From Streptomyces sp. R28 (GTDB lineage Bacteria; Actinomycetota; Actinomycetes; Streptomycetales; Streptomycetaceae), in the NCBI RefSeq assembly GCF_041052385.1, contig NZ_CP163439.1:7615001-7679000 (forward strand): a stretch of DNA of 64,000 nt, given 5' to 3'. Shown here one piece after another: positions 24,653 through 36,195 of the stretch (position 1 is the first letter of the stretch; every line of letters starts with the position of its first letter). The notes beneath the pieces are model-generated. The model worked only from the letters and a program-made list of their open reading frames with translations, did not search any database and was not told where the DNA came from. A program made the translations under genes and the position numbers.

Positions 24653-25420
24653 TCACGCCTGACGGCGTTTGCTGCCGATGAGGTAGGCGACGCCCCAAGC
24701 GGCGGCCGCGGCGACCACGAGGCCGAGCGGGGAGAACCAGTCGACTCGCCCGTTGTTGTCGGTCCACCAGAGTTTGGCCGGCCAGAAGGGTTCGTACCTC
24801 ACCAGGTCCCAGACGGCGCCGCCCCCCTCTCTCTCGGCGAAGACGAGCACGATGGAGTTGGCATAGCCGAAGAACGCGCTGAGCGCGGCGATGACGGCCC
24901 CCCAGATCCAGGCGCCGTGGTTGCGGTGCCCGACCGTGCCGATCAGGAAGCCGACAATCGCTCCGTTGAGCAGCGCGTGACCCAGATAGAGACTGTTGCC
25001 CACCGTGTTCGACTGGTCCTTGTAAGTGGCCAGGATCAGACCGCTGTAGAGCAGCGAGACGATGACCGACACGAACAATCCGAGGAAGACCGCGCCCACC
25101 GGATGACCGCTCGCGTTGGGCCGCTGCCCGAACGGGGGCGCCTGGAACGGCGGCGCGCCGTGCATGCCATACATCGGTTGCCCCGGCGGCTGTCCCGGTC
25201 CAGGGACGGGCGGCATTCCGTGGTACATCGGGGGCTGGCCGGCGGGCGGCGGCCCGGCCGGCATCGGGGGCTGCCCCGTCGGCATGGCAGGCCGGCCCGG
25301 AGCCGGTGGCTGACCGAACCCCGGTGGCTGCTGCGGTGGGGCGGGCTGCGCGTAGGGGTTGTCGGGAGCCTGCGGTGGCTGCGACGGCTGCGGTGGTGGT
25401 TGGAACGGCGGCTGGCTCAT
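24653..25420 (-). CDS. Pro-rich N-terminal membrane protein, four TM helices
   Basis: 255 residues from ATG 25420 (MSQPPFQPPPQPS), preceded by GGGAAG. Residues 1-110 are Pro/Gln/Met/Gly-rich repeats (PGFGQPPAPGRPAMPTGQ). Four hydrophobic helices follow: GAVFLGLFVSVIVSLLYSGL, LLNGAIVGFLIGTVGH, AWIWGAVIAALSAFFGYAN and LGLVVAAAAAWGVAYLIG, with a loop GGAVWDLVRYEPFWPAKLWW. The build resembles many Streptomyces membrane proteins with a Pro-rich cytoplasmic arm. Function unknown. It is divergent from 25803-26393. Confidence 0.78.
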   Translation of the reverse strand: MSQPPFQPPPQPSQPPQAPDNPYAQPAPPQQPPGFGQPPAPGRPAMPTGQPPMPAGPPPAGQPPMYHGMPPVPGPGQPPGQPMYGMHGAPPFQAPPFGQRPNASGHPVGAVFLGLFVSVIVSLLYSGLILATYKDQSNTVGNSLYLGHALLNGAIVGFLIGTVGHRNHGAWIWGAVIAALSAFFGYANSIVLVFAEREGGGAVWDLVRYEPFWPAKLWWTDNNGRVDWFSPLGLVVAAAAAWGVAYLIGSKRRQA

Positions 25421-25802
25421 TGACTTCCCACGGGTGAACGGTCTGGAGCAGCAAGCTATCAGTGAGATCAGGAGGGGGCCGTCGGAGCCGGAGCGGGCTG
25501 CGTGAAGGGCGGAGCCGAGGACGACTCGATGCGCAGTGACCTCCGTTGTCGGTCGAGCGAGGAAGCGCGGACAGTCCCGTAAGTCGGCTGACCGGGCGGC
25601 TAAGTCGGCGGACCGGGCGGCCTCGGGGGCCGGGATCGTGGCGGATGTGTAGAGGTCCCGGAGGTGTGCCGTGAACGCCGATGCGGTCGCCCCCGAGGTG
25701 TCCGCAATGCCGCTTCGGCGCGCTTGACCTGCACGAACCGGCCTCGCCAAGATCTCTTGAGTCAGTCGGGGCACGGGCACCACGTAGGAGAACGGGAGCG
25801 CA
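25421..25802. other. Divergent promoter region with short tandem repeat
   Basis: 382 bp between divergent genes. A 21-bp unit AAGTCGGCTGACCGGGCGGC occurs twice at 25581-25601 and 25602-25622. No coding frame with domain content. It presumably holds promoters for both flanking genes. Confidence 0.45.
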
Positions 25803-26393
25803 TTGAAGACGGACGCGAGCGGTGGGCGGGACCTGCGGAAAGCCAGAACGGGAGTTCCTGGCCTGGCCGCTGCCGCGAAACGGAGCGTCGGCAGGCGTAC
25901 AGGGATCGGAGTGCTGGGGATTCTCACTCTGCTCTTCGGCCTGATTCTCGTCGGGGTGGGCTACGAGGACGGCCCCAAGCAGGTGTCCGGCGGCACGCAA
26001 GGGACGATCACCATCGAGCGTTGCGGCATGGACGCCATCGGGGACGACGTGGAGTGCTCCGGCACCTTCCGTTCCGACGATGGCAAGCTCCGCTCCCACG
26101 TGGAGGATTTCGAGCCAGGCGAGGAAGCCGACAAGGGCGAGAAGTTCCAGGTGGTGGGAGACAGCACGGGGTATTTCAACCGCGGCACCTTCGCGTCGTT
26201 CTACGTCGAGGCTGTCAAGGTGTGGTGCGTCGCTGCCGCCATGTTCGGAGTGGCGACTTTTCCGCTGAGCGCCGCCTTCCGCCGAAACGGACGCCCCATG
26301 CGGCGCGGGACGTTCATCACCGGCCTCAGCCTGCTTTTCGGCGGCCTGCTGGGCTGCGGCGTCTGCGTCCTGGTGAACGCCGTGCTCATCTAG
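25803..26393 (+). CDS. Two-cysteine membrane protein, T7SS-locus family
   Basis: 196 residues from TTG 25803 with GGGAG four bases upstream. TM1 (TGIGVLGILTLLFGLILVGV) precedes the outside block GTQGTITIERCGMDAIGDDV and CSGTFRSDDGKLRS, then TM2 (VKVWCVAAAMFGVATFPL) and TM3 (FITGLSLLFGGLLGCGVCVL). The GTITIERC...C.GTF.S.DGK signature identifies it as a paralog of 18105-18689, 18721-19302 and 48874-49530. Unlike those it is on the plus strand and stands alone, just before the SUKH-4 immunity cluster. Function unknown. Confidence 0.8.
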   Translation: MKTDASGGRDLRKARTGVPGLAAAAKRSVGRRTGIGVLGILTLLFGLILVGVGYEDGPKQVSGGTQGTITIERCGMDAIGDDVECSGTFRSDDGKLRSHVEDFEPGEEADKGEKFQVVGDSTGYFNRGTFASFYVEAVKVWCVAAAMFGVATFPLSAAFRRNGRPMRRGTFITGLSLLFGGLLGCGVCVLVNAVLI

Positions 26394-26477
26394 TGGCCCT
26401 AGCGGGGCTGCGGGGCTGCGGGCATGCGCGATCGCGCGGGCGCGGGGACTGTCAGTGGTGGGTGCCAGGATGGCCGT

Positions 26478-27788
26478 ATGAACGAGGAGCTGGACGACGT
26501 ACTGGCCGACCCTGCACGGCTGTTGACCGCTGACCGCACGGCGGTGCGCGACCACATTGCCGCCGCCGACAAGGCCGCGCCGAGTGTGGGGGGTGAGGCC
26601 TTCCTGCAGGCCGAGGCGATCTTCGGTGGCGCTGACGTGACGCCCGCCGAGTTCGCCTCCTGGCTGCACTTCGCGGCGAAGGCGACCGGCCACGAGGAGT
26701 ACGCCGAACAGATCGCCAAGGCCGAACCGGGGATGCCGTGGCGAACGGTGTGGGCATGGTGGCGGCCGGCCAACTGGTTCATGGCCCACCCGAGCCTGAA
26801 CGGCGACTATTACCAGGTCCATCGCCGCCTGTACGAGGGGCGGGAGATCATCGAGGTGGTCGACCATCGCGGCCCGCTCTGGCTCGACGCGGAGACGGGC
26901 CGGAGGGTGATGGTTCAGGACGAAGGAGCGCTGGTGGAAGCGCCTTTCTCGCCGGGGGCGTTGGATGCCCCGGAGTTGCGCGACTTGGACCTGACAGCCC
27001 CGGAGAGCTGGGAAGGCGCCCTCGCGTTCGCCTGCGAGGGCGGCAGGACCCGCTATCTCGTCGAGGACACGCACGGTATCGCGGTGCTGGAGACGGACGC
27101 CGAGGTGCTGCGCGACTGGCCGCGCGGTCACGGGATCGACCCCACGTCATCCGAAGAGCCCCTGCTCGACGCCGAACCGCCGCAGCGGCGGCCGGCCGGT
27201 CCGCTCACCGCGGCCCGGGTCGACGACGCCTTTGGGGAGCGGCACGTGGCGCGCATACCCGAGACCGCCCTGCCCCCTGGGCTCGAACACCCGGGAACCA
27301 GACGGCACTTGCGGGACATCGGCTTCCCCGCGTGGTGGCAGTGCCACATGGCCGAGTACGAGGCCCGTCCCGCCGACGCCATGCGGCCTCCCGGCGCCGG
27401 TGACCTGTCCGAGGACGGCCTGCCCAGCGGTGTGACCGCCGCCGCCCTGATCGCCTTCGGCACGTGCGACTACGGCGAGCTGTATCTGCACCGCCACGAC
27501 GGGTCCGTACACATCTGGAGTCGCCTGGACGGCCCGACAGACGAGACGCTGGTGCCGCTCGCCCCGGACCTCGATGCCTTCACGCGCATCCTCGAGGCCG
27601 TCTACCGCTACAGCAACGCCTGCTGGCATCCCTACCCGGTGGAGGGCGACCAGGAGGCGGTGGCGCAGGTGTTCCTGGATGAGGTGGAGGAGCTGGCTCC
27701 GGGCTTGTTCGATCCGGAGACGCCCAGCGGGATGATGTGGAGCTGGCTCTACGCAGGCATCACCGAACTGGGCGTGGACGGCTTCTAG
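26478..27788 (+). CDS. SUKH-4-type immunity protein without NTPase
   Basis: 436 residues from ATG 26478. The N-terminal part (LTADRTAVRDHIAAADKAAP; WLHFAAKATGHEEYAEQIAK; PWRTVWAWWRPANWF) corresponds to the helical region of the NTPase-SUKH proteins further right. A middle part has WLDAETGRRVMV, a single propeller-like blade. The C-terminal 190 residues are SUKH-4-like: IPETALPPGLEHPGTRRHLR, FGTCDYGELYLHRHDGSVHI, then FTRILEAVYRYSNACWHPYP. SUKH proteins neutralise secreted toxins of polymorphic systems (known for the superfamily). No P-loop is present. It stands first in the 26-42 kb immunity array and is the only member there on the plus strand. Confidence 0.75.
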   Translation: MNEELDDVLADPARLLTADRTAVRDHIAAADKAAPSVGGEAFLQAEAIFGGADVTPAEFASWLHFAAKATGHEEYAEQIAKAEPGMPWRTVWAWWRPANWFMAHPSLNGDYYQVHRRLYEGREIIEVVDHRGPLWLDAETGRRVMVQDEGALVEAPFSPGALDAPELRDLDLTAPESWEGALAFACEGGRTRYLVEDTHGIAVLETDAEVLRDWPRGHGIDPTSSEEPLLDAEPPQRRPAGPLTAARVDDAFGERHVARIPETALPPGLEHPGTRRHLRDIGFPAWWQCHMAEYEARPADAMRPPGAGDLSEDGLPSGVTAAALIAFGTCDYGELYLHRHDGSVHIWSRLDGPTDETLVPLAPDLDAFTRILEAVYRYSNACWHPYPVEGDQEAVAQVFLDEVEELAPGLFDPETPSGMMWSWLYAGITELGVDGF

Positions 27789-27899
27789 CGCGCGGTTTTC
27801 GTCGCCGGTCCAGTAGTCCTTGTGCCATTCCAGGGCGTTGGCGAGTTCGGTGTTGAACTTGTCCTGGTCGACGCGTGCGAGCTGGGTCAGGAGGTTCAT
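27789..27899 (-). pseudogene. N-terminal fragment resembling an Imm49-type immunity protein
   Basis: From ATG 27899 the minus strand encodes MNLLTQLARVDQDKFNTELA, then NALEWHKDYWTGDENRA, after which homology-like content ends at the stop of the opposite SUKH-4 gene. Similar phrases (D.F...L..AL.WHK.YW...E.RA) occur in the Imm49 family, as I recall. It is a fragment of about 37 residues, a scar rather than a gene. Confidence 0.4.
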
Positions 27900-28139
27900 G
27901 GGGGGGGGACATGGTCTGGAGGACGTCGTCGCGCGGGGTGTGTCGTAGGGAGTGCCGGGCGTGGTTTCGAGCTTCCTACCGCCCTATGAGTCCGTAGCTC
28001 CATGCCGGTAGCTCCATGCCGGGAGTTCCATGCCGGAAGTTCCATTCCGGATGGCGGCCGCCTTCGTCGTCGAACCCTGGCGGTCGCTTACGCGCCTCAG
28101 TGATCTTGCGCTTTCCGGCTTCGAGCTCCGGTCCAGGTG

Positions 28140-29585
28140 TCAGATCCATTCAGCCCCGTAGGAGGCCAAGTCCCAGGTGCTGTCCTCGAAGTCGTGCCCC
28201 TCGAGGATGAGCCTCCAGACCTCGGCCCGGGCGGCGGCACTATCGATCTGCTCGCACCACCTGGCGAGGTTGTGCTGCGCGTCCTTGTGGTCGGCGACGT
28301 AGGGGAAGTGCGTTCTGCGGAACTCGTCGTACAACCGGACCATGGTGAAGAACTGGGTGAGGCTGCTGCCGGCGACGGGGTCGGGCGAGCCGCCCGTGGT
28401 GTCCCTGAAGAGCCGACCGGTGCTGCCGTCGAGCAGGAGCCTGGAGTACATCCAGGTACCGAGCTCGTAGAACGGGCCGGCGCTGGGTGCCTCGCTTCTG
28501 GCACGGCGTTGCCGGGGTACGTCCCGGCCCCGGCCGGGCCAGGCCACCCCGGGCAGGGGGCGGTCGCCGCGCGGGGTGATGGCGAGATGCAGGAAGTCGC
28601 TGATCTCCGGCAGGCCTGTCTCGGTGAGGAAGCCGCGCGCGGCAGGGTCGTCCAGCCCTTGGGGGAGTTGGTCCTCGGCGAGCCGATGGCAGGTCCCTGT
28701 GCCAAAGGTCTCCTCGAGCCAGTCCCGCATTCCGTCGCCGCGCAGAGCAGCGGACGCGGACGGCGGCAGGGGCCATGGAGCGGTCCGGGTGTGTGCGGCG
28801 ACCAGGGGCCGCGTGCGGTACGTGTCCCGCGCGGCGCTTCCAGCCGCCTGGACGGATACGGTGAAGAGGCCCCCGGTGCCGGCGAGGACCCACCGTCCGT
28901 CGACGTAAAGGCCCTGTGTCACGGCGGACGGGCAACTGGGGGGATGAGGGAGGGGCGTATCCGCCCCGACTTGCCAGCCGCTGTCCCTGTGTTCGGTGAA
29001 GGTGACGGTGGGCGCCTCGCGGTCCGGAGCGCGGCGTGCGTTGCTCCAGGGGACATCGTCTTCCGACAGGGAGGCGCGCACCTCGACAGGAGCTGAGGCA
29101 GGCTCCCCGGTCACCGGGATCCACTCCTGACGGATGTACCGGTGTTTCGGGTAGGCGTTCTTGCCCGTGGTCACGTCCCGGGCCGTAACGACGGTCAGGC
29201 CGGACTCGCCGACTGCCACGCCGAGTTCGTCGACACGACCGGCCTCCTCCTGGATTCGGCCGAAGATGCCCATGGGGCGCCAGCGGGTCCAAGTGGTCCG
29301 CCACGGCAACGGGACCCCCGAAGCCAGTAGCTGTTCGGCCAGCTCTGCGCGCCCCGTGCTGAGTGCCGCGTTATGGAGCCAGGCCACCCACTCACCCTGT
29401 GACGAGGGGGAGGTGCCCTGAACCTCCAGATAGTGCAGCATGGCTGCCACGCTCGCGTACGGCACTCCGTCGGGGTAGGCGATGGCCAGGGCCTCGCGCA
29501 GCGCGGTGGCCGAGCACTGGGCCAGCAAGCGCCCGTCGTCCAGGAGGCAGGGCAGGGCGCCAGCCAGCGCCCCGTGCAGGGGAAG
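28140..29585 (-). pseudogene. SUKH-4 immunity protein, N-terminally truncated at an IS110 scar
   Basis: The open frame (about 480 codons) starts inside the helical region (ALPCLLDDGRLLAQCSATAL; WVAWLHNAALSTGRAELAEQ; PWRTTWTRWRPMGIFG) and continues through a propeller-like middle part to a complete SUKH-4 domain: RDWLEETFGTGTCHRLAEDQ, LPQGLDDPAARGFLTETGLP, ELGTWMYSRLLLDGSTGRLF, SSLTQFFTMVRLYDEFRR. Comparison with 31065-33122 shows that about 300 residues, the whole P-loop NTPase, are missing. The break at about 29588 coincides with an IS110 transposase fragment. The SUKH-4 part could still be expressed from an internal start, for example TTG 29528. Confidence 0.75.
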
Positions 29586-29587
29586 AG

Positions 29588-29740
29588 TTTGAGCGGTGCG
29601 ATCAGGGCCAGGATGTCGTCCTCACCGTTGACGACCTTCCTCGAAAGCACCTTCTCTCCGCTGGCGTTGACTCCGACCGCCCAGTGATGGGCCTTGCCGG
29701 CGTCGATGCCGACCCAGACCTGCTCGTGGCGTTCCGTCAC
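29588..29740 (-). mobile_element. IS110-family transposase 5' fragment
   Basis: From GTG 29740 the frame reads MTERHEQVWVGIDAGKAHHW, AVGVNASGEKVLSRKVVNGE and DDILALIA, the N-terminal DEDD-type domain of IS110-family transposases (first Asp in GIDAGK). Similarity ends at about 29590, where SUKH-gene sequence begins in another frame. The rest of the element is missing. Confidence 0.75.
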
Positions 29741-29948
29741 CGTCGTCGCTCCGTTCCTCAGGCACCAGCACCCTTAAGGTCCGGGAACACTCCGCCGCCA
29801 AGCCCTTAACCAGCGATGACCGCATTTCTCAATCAGCAGCCGGAGCATCCCGGAGGACCGGGCGGCCACTCACTCCGAGCCATCAATGGCAGGTCACTAT
29901 CAGCCACACCCAGTCCTCCCGGACCTCCAGCATTCTTAAGGGGTAACC

Positions 29949-30641
29949 ATGCTGATCGTCACCCGCGAGGGTGACCGCCGTTGCAAGCTCCCGCCGCACC
30001 AGCGTGCGTTGGTCGGCCTGGTGTACCTGCGCCGGCACGACACCCTCGCCCAGCTCGCTGCCGGGTTCGGCATTTCCGTCGGCACCGCGCACGCCTACGT
30101 GGCAGCCGTCGTCGACCTGCTGGCCGACCGCGCGCCCGGCCTGCTGCGTGCCCTGCGTGAGGCCGATCCGGACTACGTCCTGCTGGATGGCACGCTTGCG
30201 GAGTGCGACCGGGTCGGCGACAGCCGGGCCGACTTCTCCCACAAGCACCGCCGGCACGGGGTGAACGTGCAGGTCGTGACCAATCCGGCCGGGCGGCTGC
30301 TGTGGATCTCGCCCGCACTGCCTGGCCGTGCGCACGACCTCACCGCGGCCCGCACCCACCGGATCATCCGGATCTGTGAGCGCCAGGGCGTCCCGGTCCT
30401 CGCCGACCGTGCCTATATGGGAGCCGGCCCATGGGTGACGACGGCCCTCAGACGCCCTCCGGGCCGTGACCTCACACCCACCCAACAGACCGTCAACCGT
30501 GCGCTGTCCGCAGCCCGGGCACCGGTCGAGCGTGGCATCGCACGGCTGAAGTCTGGCGGATCTTCCGCAGGTCCCGGTGCAGCCCGAATCGAATGACGTC
30601 AATCGCCGCCGCCGTCCTCACGCTGGAGCGGCAACGCTGAA
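29949..30641 (+). mobile_element. IS5-family transposase gene with one-base frameshift near its end
   Basis: ATG 29949 opens MLIVTREGDRRCKLPPHQRA, followed by LAQLAAGFGISVGTAHAYVA (HTH), VLLDGTLAECDRV (first Asp), GRAHDLTAARTHRIIR, VLADRAYMGAGPW (second Asp) and APVERGIARLKS (Glu region), a DDE transposase of the helix-turn-helix IS5 type. A missing C at AAGTC-TGGCGG shifts the frame; in the corrected frame the end is WRIFRRSRCSPNRMTSIAAA and TLERQR with TGA at 30639-30641. IS ends were not identified. It lies between an IS110 scar and a NTPase scar. Confidence 0.8.
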
Positions 30642-30671
30642 AGACCTCAATGTCTCTCTTGGCCCGATGCT

Positions 30672-30845
30672 GGAGCCTACGAACGTGCGTACGGGGCGGT
30701 GCGCCGAGTTCCTCGACGAGTCCAGGTTGCCCAGGGGAGCTGCTTGCGGTACTCCGGGTCGCAGGGCGTCAGGAACCCGGTGATCAGATGTGAGCGACCA
30801 CTGCCCGGCGCTCCCGTCAGGACCAGCAGGCGCGGGCTGCCGGGC
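30672..30845 (-). pseudogene. Walker A fragment of the second-type P-loop NTPase
   Basis: Minus-strand frame SPRLLVLTGAPGSGRSHLIT, then GFLTPCDPEYRKQLPWATW, corresponds to PRVVVVTGGSGSGRSRLLTG and FLMLCEPGYRKQMP of the intact NTPase at 51872-53845. The match covers only about 55 residues, then decays. An IS5-type 3' scar abuts it. Confidence 0.65.
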
Positions 30846-30953
30846 CACTCCATCCGCCACCTGGAAGGTCCTTCGGGACTGCCCTCTGAAAGGACGTCGG
30901 GCAATGCCATGCTCGGCGTTGCCCGCGGTGCACACCTCAGCGTCGCAGGATGA
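30846..30953 (+). mobile_element. IS5-family transposase 3' scar with IS right end
   Basis: Plus-strand sequence reads, across two frames, TWKVLRDCPLKG and NAMLGVARGAHLSVAG, parallel to TWKILRDCRLKG and HAMLGIARMNNLALAG of the element at 11085-11930. The downstream GATCATTTACGTGACGG (from about 30988) resembles GATCATTTACGGGACAG at the right end of that element. Only the last 35 or so codons remain. Confidence 0.6.
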
Positions 30954-31064
30954 CGAGAAACGACTAGGTCACCCACCACACCGAAGATCATTTACGTGAC
31001 GGTACTCAGGGTTGACCGGGAGCAGCGGGACACAACGGGTCGAGTGCCGTCATCAGGTGACAAC

Positions 31065-33122
31065 CTATTCGGTGCCCCAGAAATCCAGATCCCCGTCGAA
31101 GACGTGTTCCCAGTGATCTGCGTCCTCGGTCGCCGAGTCGATGTCTTCCGCCCACTGCCACAGGCTGCGGCGGGCATCTCCGCGTTCGGCAGGCGTATTG
31201 AAAGGACTTGTCAGAAACTCGTGGTACAGACGGAGAAGGGTGCAGAACTGGCGAAGGCCCGTGGCCAAGGTCAACGAACTGTATCCCGTGCGGTAGTCCT
31301 GGACGACAGCACCGGTGCTTCCATCGAGCAGCACGTTACCGCCGGTCCATTCGGCCAGAGAGTAGAAGGGGCCCTCGCTCTCCGGAGGATCCATGTCATC
31401 AGGCCATGGGACTTCCACCAGCCCGGTCTTCGCCAGGTCGGCCGTGTGAACGAAGGGCAGTTGGTCCGTCAAGTGGGGCCAACCGATGCCGGTCAGGAAT
31501 TGTCGACTATCCGAATCGCTCAGACCTGATGGCAGTTCGTCTTCCGAAAGGACCCGGCACGTACCTTGCCCGAACGAGCTCTCCAGCCATGACTGAGTGG
31601 GAGCGTTCCGTGTCATGGCTTGTGCAGGACAGCGCCAGAGGGCCGCCTCGGTGACGGGGCCGACAAACGGTTCCGGCAGCGCCTCCAGGTGAGGTTGTTC
31701 CCTCGGGGTGGTTGTCGCGTCCACGACGAATGGGCCGGTGGGGCCTGACATCAGCCACTCCGTATCCGACACGGCTTTGGACCTGAAAGGGCGAGATGCG
31801 CTCAGGCGCCCGTCGAAGATGTGGCGCACCGGTGGTCCGACTGCACGGAGGCGCCAGGAACCGCTCTCGGCGAGTTCCGGAAAGTCTCGAGTTCCAGGGG
31901 CGTCCTCCGACGGCTGGTCCGCTAGCGTGTCCTCGGGCTCTTCCGACCGTCCGAAGGTGCCGAACGGCCGGCACCTGGTCCACACGGTTTTCCACGGGAG
32001 TTCGACCCCGGAGTCGGCGACGATCGACCGGGCCAGCGATTCATCCCCCCGATTGAGCGCGGAATGATGCAGCCACGCTACCCACTCCGCATGTGGTGCG
32101 GCCGCGAGCCCCAGTTGCTCGAGATAGTGGGCATCAATGGCAAGGCCGCCCTGCGGAATCCCGCGGGGCCAGGTCGCGGCCATGCCCTGCAATAGCCCCG
32201 TCGCATCGAGATTCGCAAGGGCCTGACCATCAGCCAGTAGGGTCTCGAGGAGACCTGCATGTGCAGCATGGAGCGCCGCGGCTCGCGCCGCATAGGCACC
32301 GGTGGGGCCGACGTTCTCCCAGGCTGTCGCACCGTGTGCCTTCAACGGCTCCAGGAGTGCGGAGAGCAGACTGCCGTGATCGACGGGACGGAGTAGTCTG
32401 ATCCGATGCCGATCCGATTCGGCGTGAAATCCGAACTCCCTGCCCGAGCCGGGGACTTCGGTGATGAGCAGGCGATCCGAGAGGGATTCCGCGAGTTCGG
32501 TGAGTTCACCGGACGAGACCTGAATGCCCAGGCATCGGCAGAGCTCCCCCCAGACAGAGAGAGGGACCGTGCGCCGCTCTGCTGCCGCCAGAGCCCGGAG
32601 AGCAGGGTGCCGGGTGAGGATGTCCAGCCATTCCCCGGACCGGGTCTCCCCGCCGCGCGGCGAGGCCAGGACGATGTCATTTCGGGTGGGTGCCGGCACC
32701 CACGGTTTGTCAGCGGAACGCTCGACAACGAACTGCACGGTTGGTCGCGAGAATTGCTTGAGCGTACCGACCATGCGCTGACTGATCCGACTGGCTTCAC
32801 TCGAGGTCACGAATTCGCCGGCCCATTGCACGTTACTGAGCAGCGCGACGCCGCCACTCCGAATGCGTTGGGCGCCGGCAACGAGTGAAGCCGGCGACTC
32901 GGCGACGCCCCAGGCGCGGAGGAGGTAATGGGCAACGTCATCCGCGGTCTTGCCTCGGCAATCAACATAGACAGCATCCGGAATCCTGGCTGCCAGTTTG
33001 CCGAGCAAGACCGTCTTCCCCGACCCCGCTACACCCCGGACGGCAAGGGTTCGGTACAGGCGATGGGGTTCTGCCAGCCAGGCTTCGGCCTGTTCGAGTG
33101 CCCCCTCAGGCGTCAGTTCCAC
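31065..33122 (-). CDS. P-loop NTPase fused to SUKH-4 immunity domain (intact)
   Basis: 685 residues. Walker A GVAGSGKT at 30-37 in an NTPase domain of about 200 residues (AVYVDCRGKTADDVAHYLLR; VALLSNVQWAGEF as a Walker B-like strand; VQFVVERS). Then come a winged-helix-like part (LSVWGELCRCLGIQVSSGEL), a helical repeat part (HAEWVAWLHHSALNRGDESL; PWKTVWTRCRPFGTFGR), a propeller-like middle region, and a full SUKH-4 domain: QSWLESSFGQGTCRVLSEDE, LPSGLSDSDSRQFLTGIGWP, WTGGNVLLDGSTGAVVQ, GLRQFCTLLRLYHEFL. SUKH proteins neutralise toxins of polymorphic systems; the coupled NTPase suggests an energy-dependent or regulated role (inference). Best preserved of the array besides 40227-42434. Confidence 0.85.
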   Translation of the reverse strand: MELTPEGALEQAEAWLAEPHRLYRTLAVRGVAGSGKTVLLGKLAARIPDAVYVDCRGKTADDVAHYLLRAWGVAESPASLVAGAQRIRSGGVALLSNVQWAGEFVTSSEASRISQRMVGTLKQFSRPTVQFVVERSADKPWVPAPTRNDIVLASPRGGETRSGEWLDILTRHPALRALAAAERRTVPLSVWGELCRCLGIQVSSGELTELAESLSDRLLITEVPGSGREFGFHAESDRHRIRLLRPVDHGSLLSALLEPLKAHGATAWENVGPTGAYAARAAALHAAHAGLLETLLADGQALANLDATGLLQGMAATWPRGIPQGGLAIDAHYLEQLGLAAAPHAEWVAWLHHSALNRGDESLARSIVADSGVELPWKTVWTRCRPFGTFGRSEEPEDTLADQPSEDAPGTRDFPELAESGSWRLRAVGPPVRHIFDGRLSASRPFRSKAVSDTEWLMSGPTGPFVVDATTTPREQPHLEALPEPFVGPVTEAALWRCPAQAMTRNAPTQSWLESSFGQGTCRVLSEDELPSGLSDSDSRQFLTGIGWPHLTDQLPFVHTADLAKTGLVEVPWPDDMDPPESEGPFYSLAEWTGGNVLLDGSTGAVVQDYRTGYSSLTLATGLRQFCTLLRLYHEFLTSPFNTPAERGDARRSLWQWAEDIDSATEDADHWEHVFDGDLDFWGTE

Positions 33123-33177
33123 TCGATTCCTCGCTTCAGCGTTCGCGTCCTTCTAATTTCCCAGGTATCCGATGAGT

Positions 33178-33500
33178 CAGCGGTTCACCCCGCTCCCAAT
33201 CCTGCCGTCTTCATCCAGGCCCGCAACCACTCGCCGCGATCTCATCATCTGCTCGTCGGTCATCGCCTTCACCTGCTGGCGCATGGCGATGCCCTCGGGC
33301 TTGACATGCTTGATGGCTTCCAGCCGGTCCGCTGGATGTCGTACTCGGCCTCCCGGGCCGGGGCTTCATTCCCCACGTCGCCTTTGCGGTAGCCGATTCC
33401 GTACGAGATGCGTAGAACAATTTCCCGGGGTTTTCCTGAAGTTCCGTTCTCGCCCCACATTGGAGTCCGTGCTCTTGCCGTCCTCGGAGACGAAGGTGCC
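33178..33500 (-). pseudogene. Mosaic remnant: two-cysteine-family scrap joined to an unknown gene end
   Basis: At 33466-33501 the minus strand encodes EGTFVSEDGKS; its DNA is almost identical to 49225-49261 in the two-cysteine membrane gene at 48874-49530. Similarity stops at once and a different sequence follows: IGYRKGDVGNEAPAREAEYD, a frameshift near 33320, then KHVKPEGIAMRQQVKAMTDE, QMMRSRRVVAGLDEDG and a stop at 33178-33180. The second part is clearly coding-like and probably the C-terminus of some other protein, which I do not recognise. Confidence 0.5.
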
Positions 33501-33718
33501 CTCTCCGGCCTCCTCGCCCTGCGCGACGCCCGGGCCGACGGCCGGAGCGGGCAGTTCCGGGGAACGGCAAATGGATCCCTCGCATCGAGCGGGAGCTGTG
33601 CCCAGAGCTCCGGCTCACACAACATCAGGAATCCGGAGAGCAACCCAAGACCGGCTGGCGAAAACCCGGTCAGCACGACGACGGCGAAGTACCGGACCAC
33701 ACCGTCCGCCATGAGCAA
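33501..33718 (-). pseudogene. Walker-region fragment of the second-type P-loop NTPase
   Basis: Minus-strand VRYFAVVVLTGFSPAGLGLL, SGFLMLCEPELWAQLPLDAR and DPFAVPRNCPL parallel VVVVTGGSGSGRSRLLTGFL, MLCEPGYRKQMPLDEM and DPSTVPPELPA of the NTPase at 51872-53845. The Walker A lysine/arginine-serine part is lost (GFSPAGLG), so the fragment is dead even locally. It runs into the mosaic remnant on its 3' side. Confidence 0.6.
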
Positions 33719-33923
33719 AGGGTGGCCAGGACGCTGGCGCGGCGCCTATGACAGGGTGAGGGGCGCAGCCTTCGGTTGTGGTGGTCATACGCCATTGTCC
33801 TTGTCCTCGCGGACATATGTACCGTGCGATGATCTTGTGGTCCGCGCGACTGGCGCCGGGCGGTCGAGACGGGTTGCCGGGACCGGTGGTGGCGGGGCCT
33901 ACCGTGCCGAGGTCTATGGATGC

Positions 33924-36149
<2,226 letters not shown>

Positions 36150-36195
36150 AGTGGGCGACTTCCTTTCCTGGTGACCATCACTCTGGGCCGGTGTT

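Noticed and set aside
24597..27131. 844-codon minus-strand open frame
   Set aside because: It spans two genuine genes in the wrong frame or strand (24653-25420 and 26478-27788) and has no coherent domain.
30985..31064. Candidate start of a plus-strand gene after the IS5 scar (frame from 30996)
   Set aside because: The frame runs antiparallel into the SUKH-4 domain of the gene at 31065-33122 and shows no protein features of its own.
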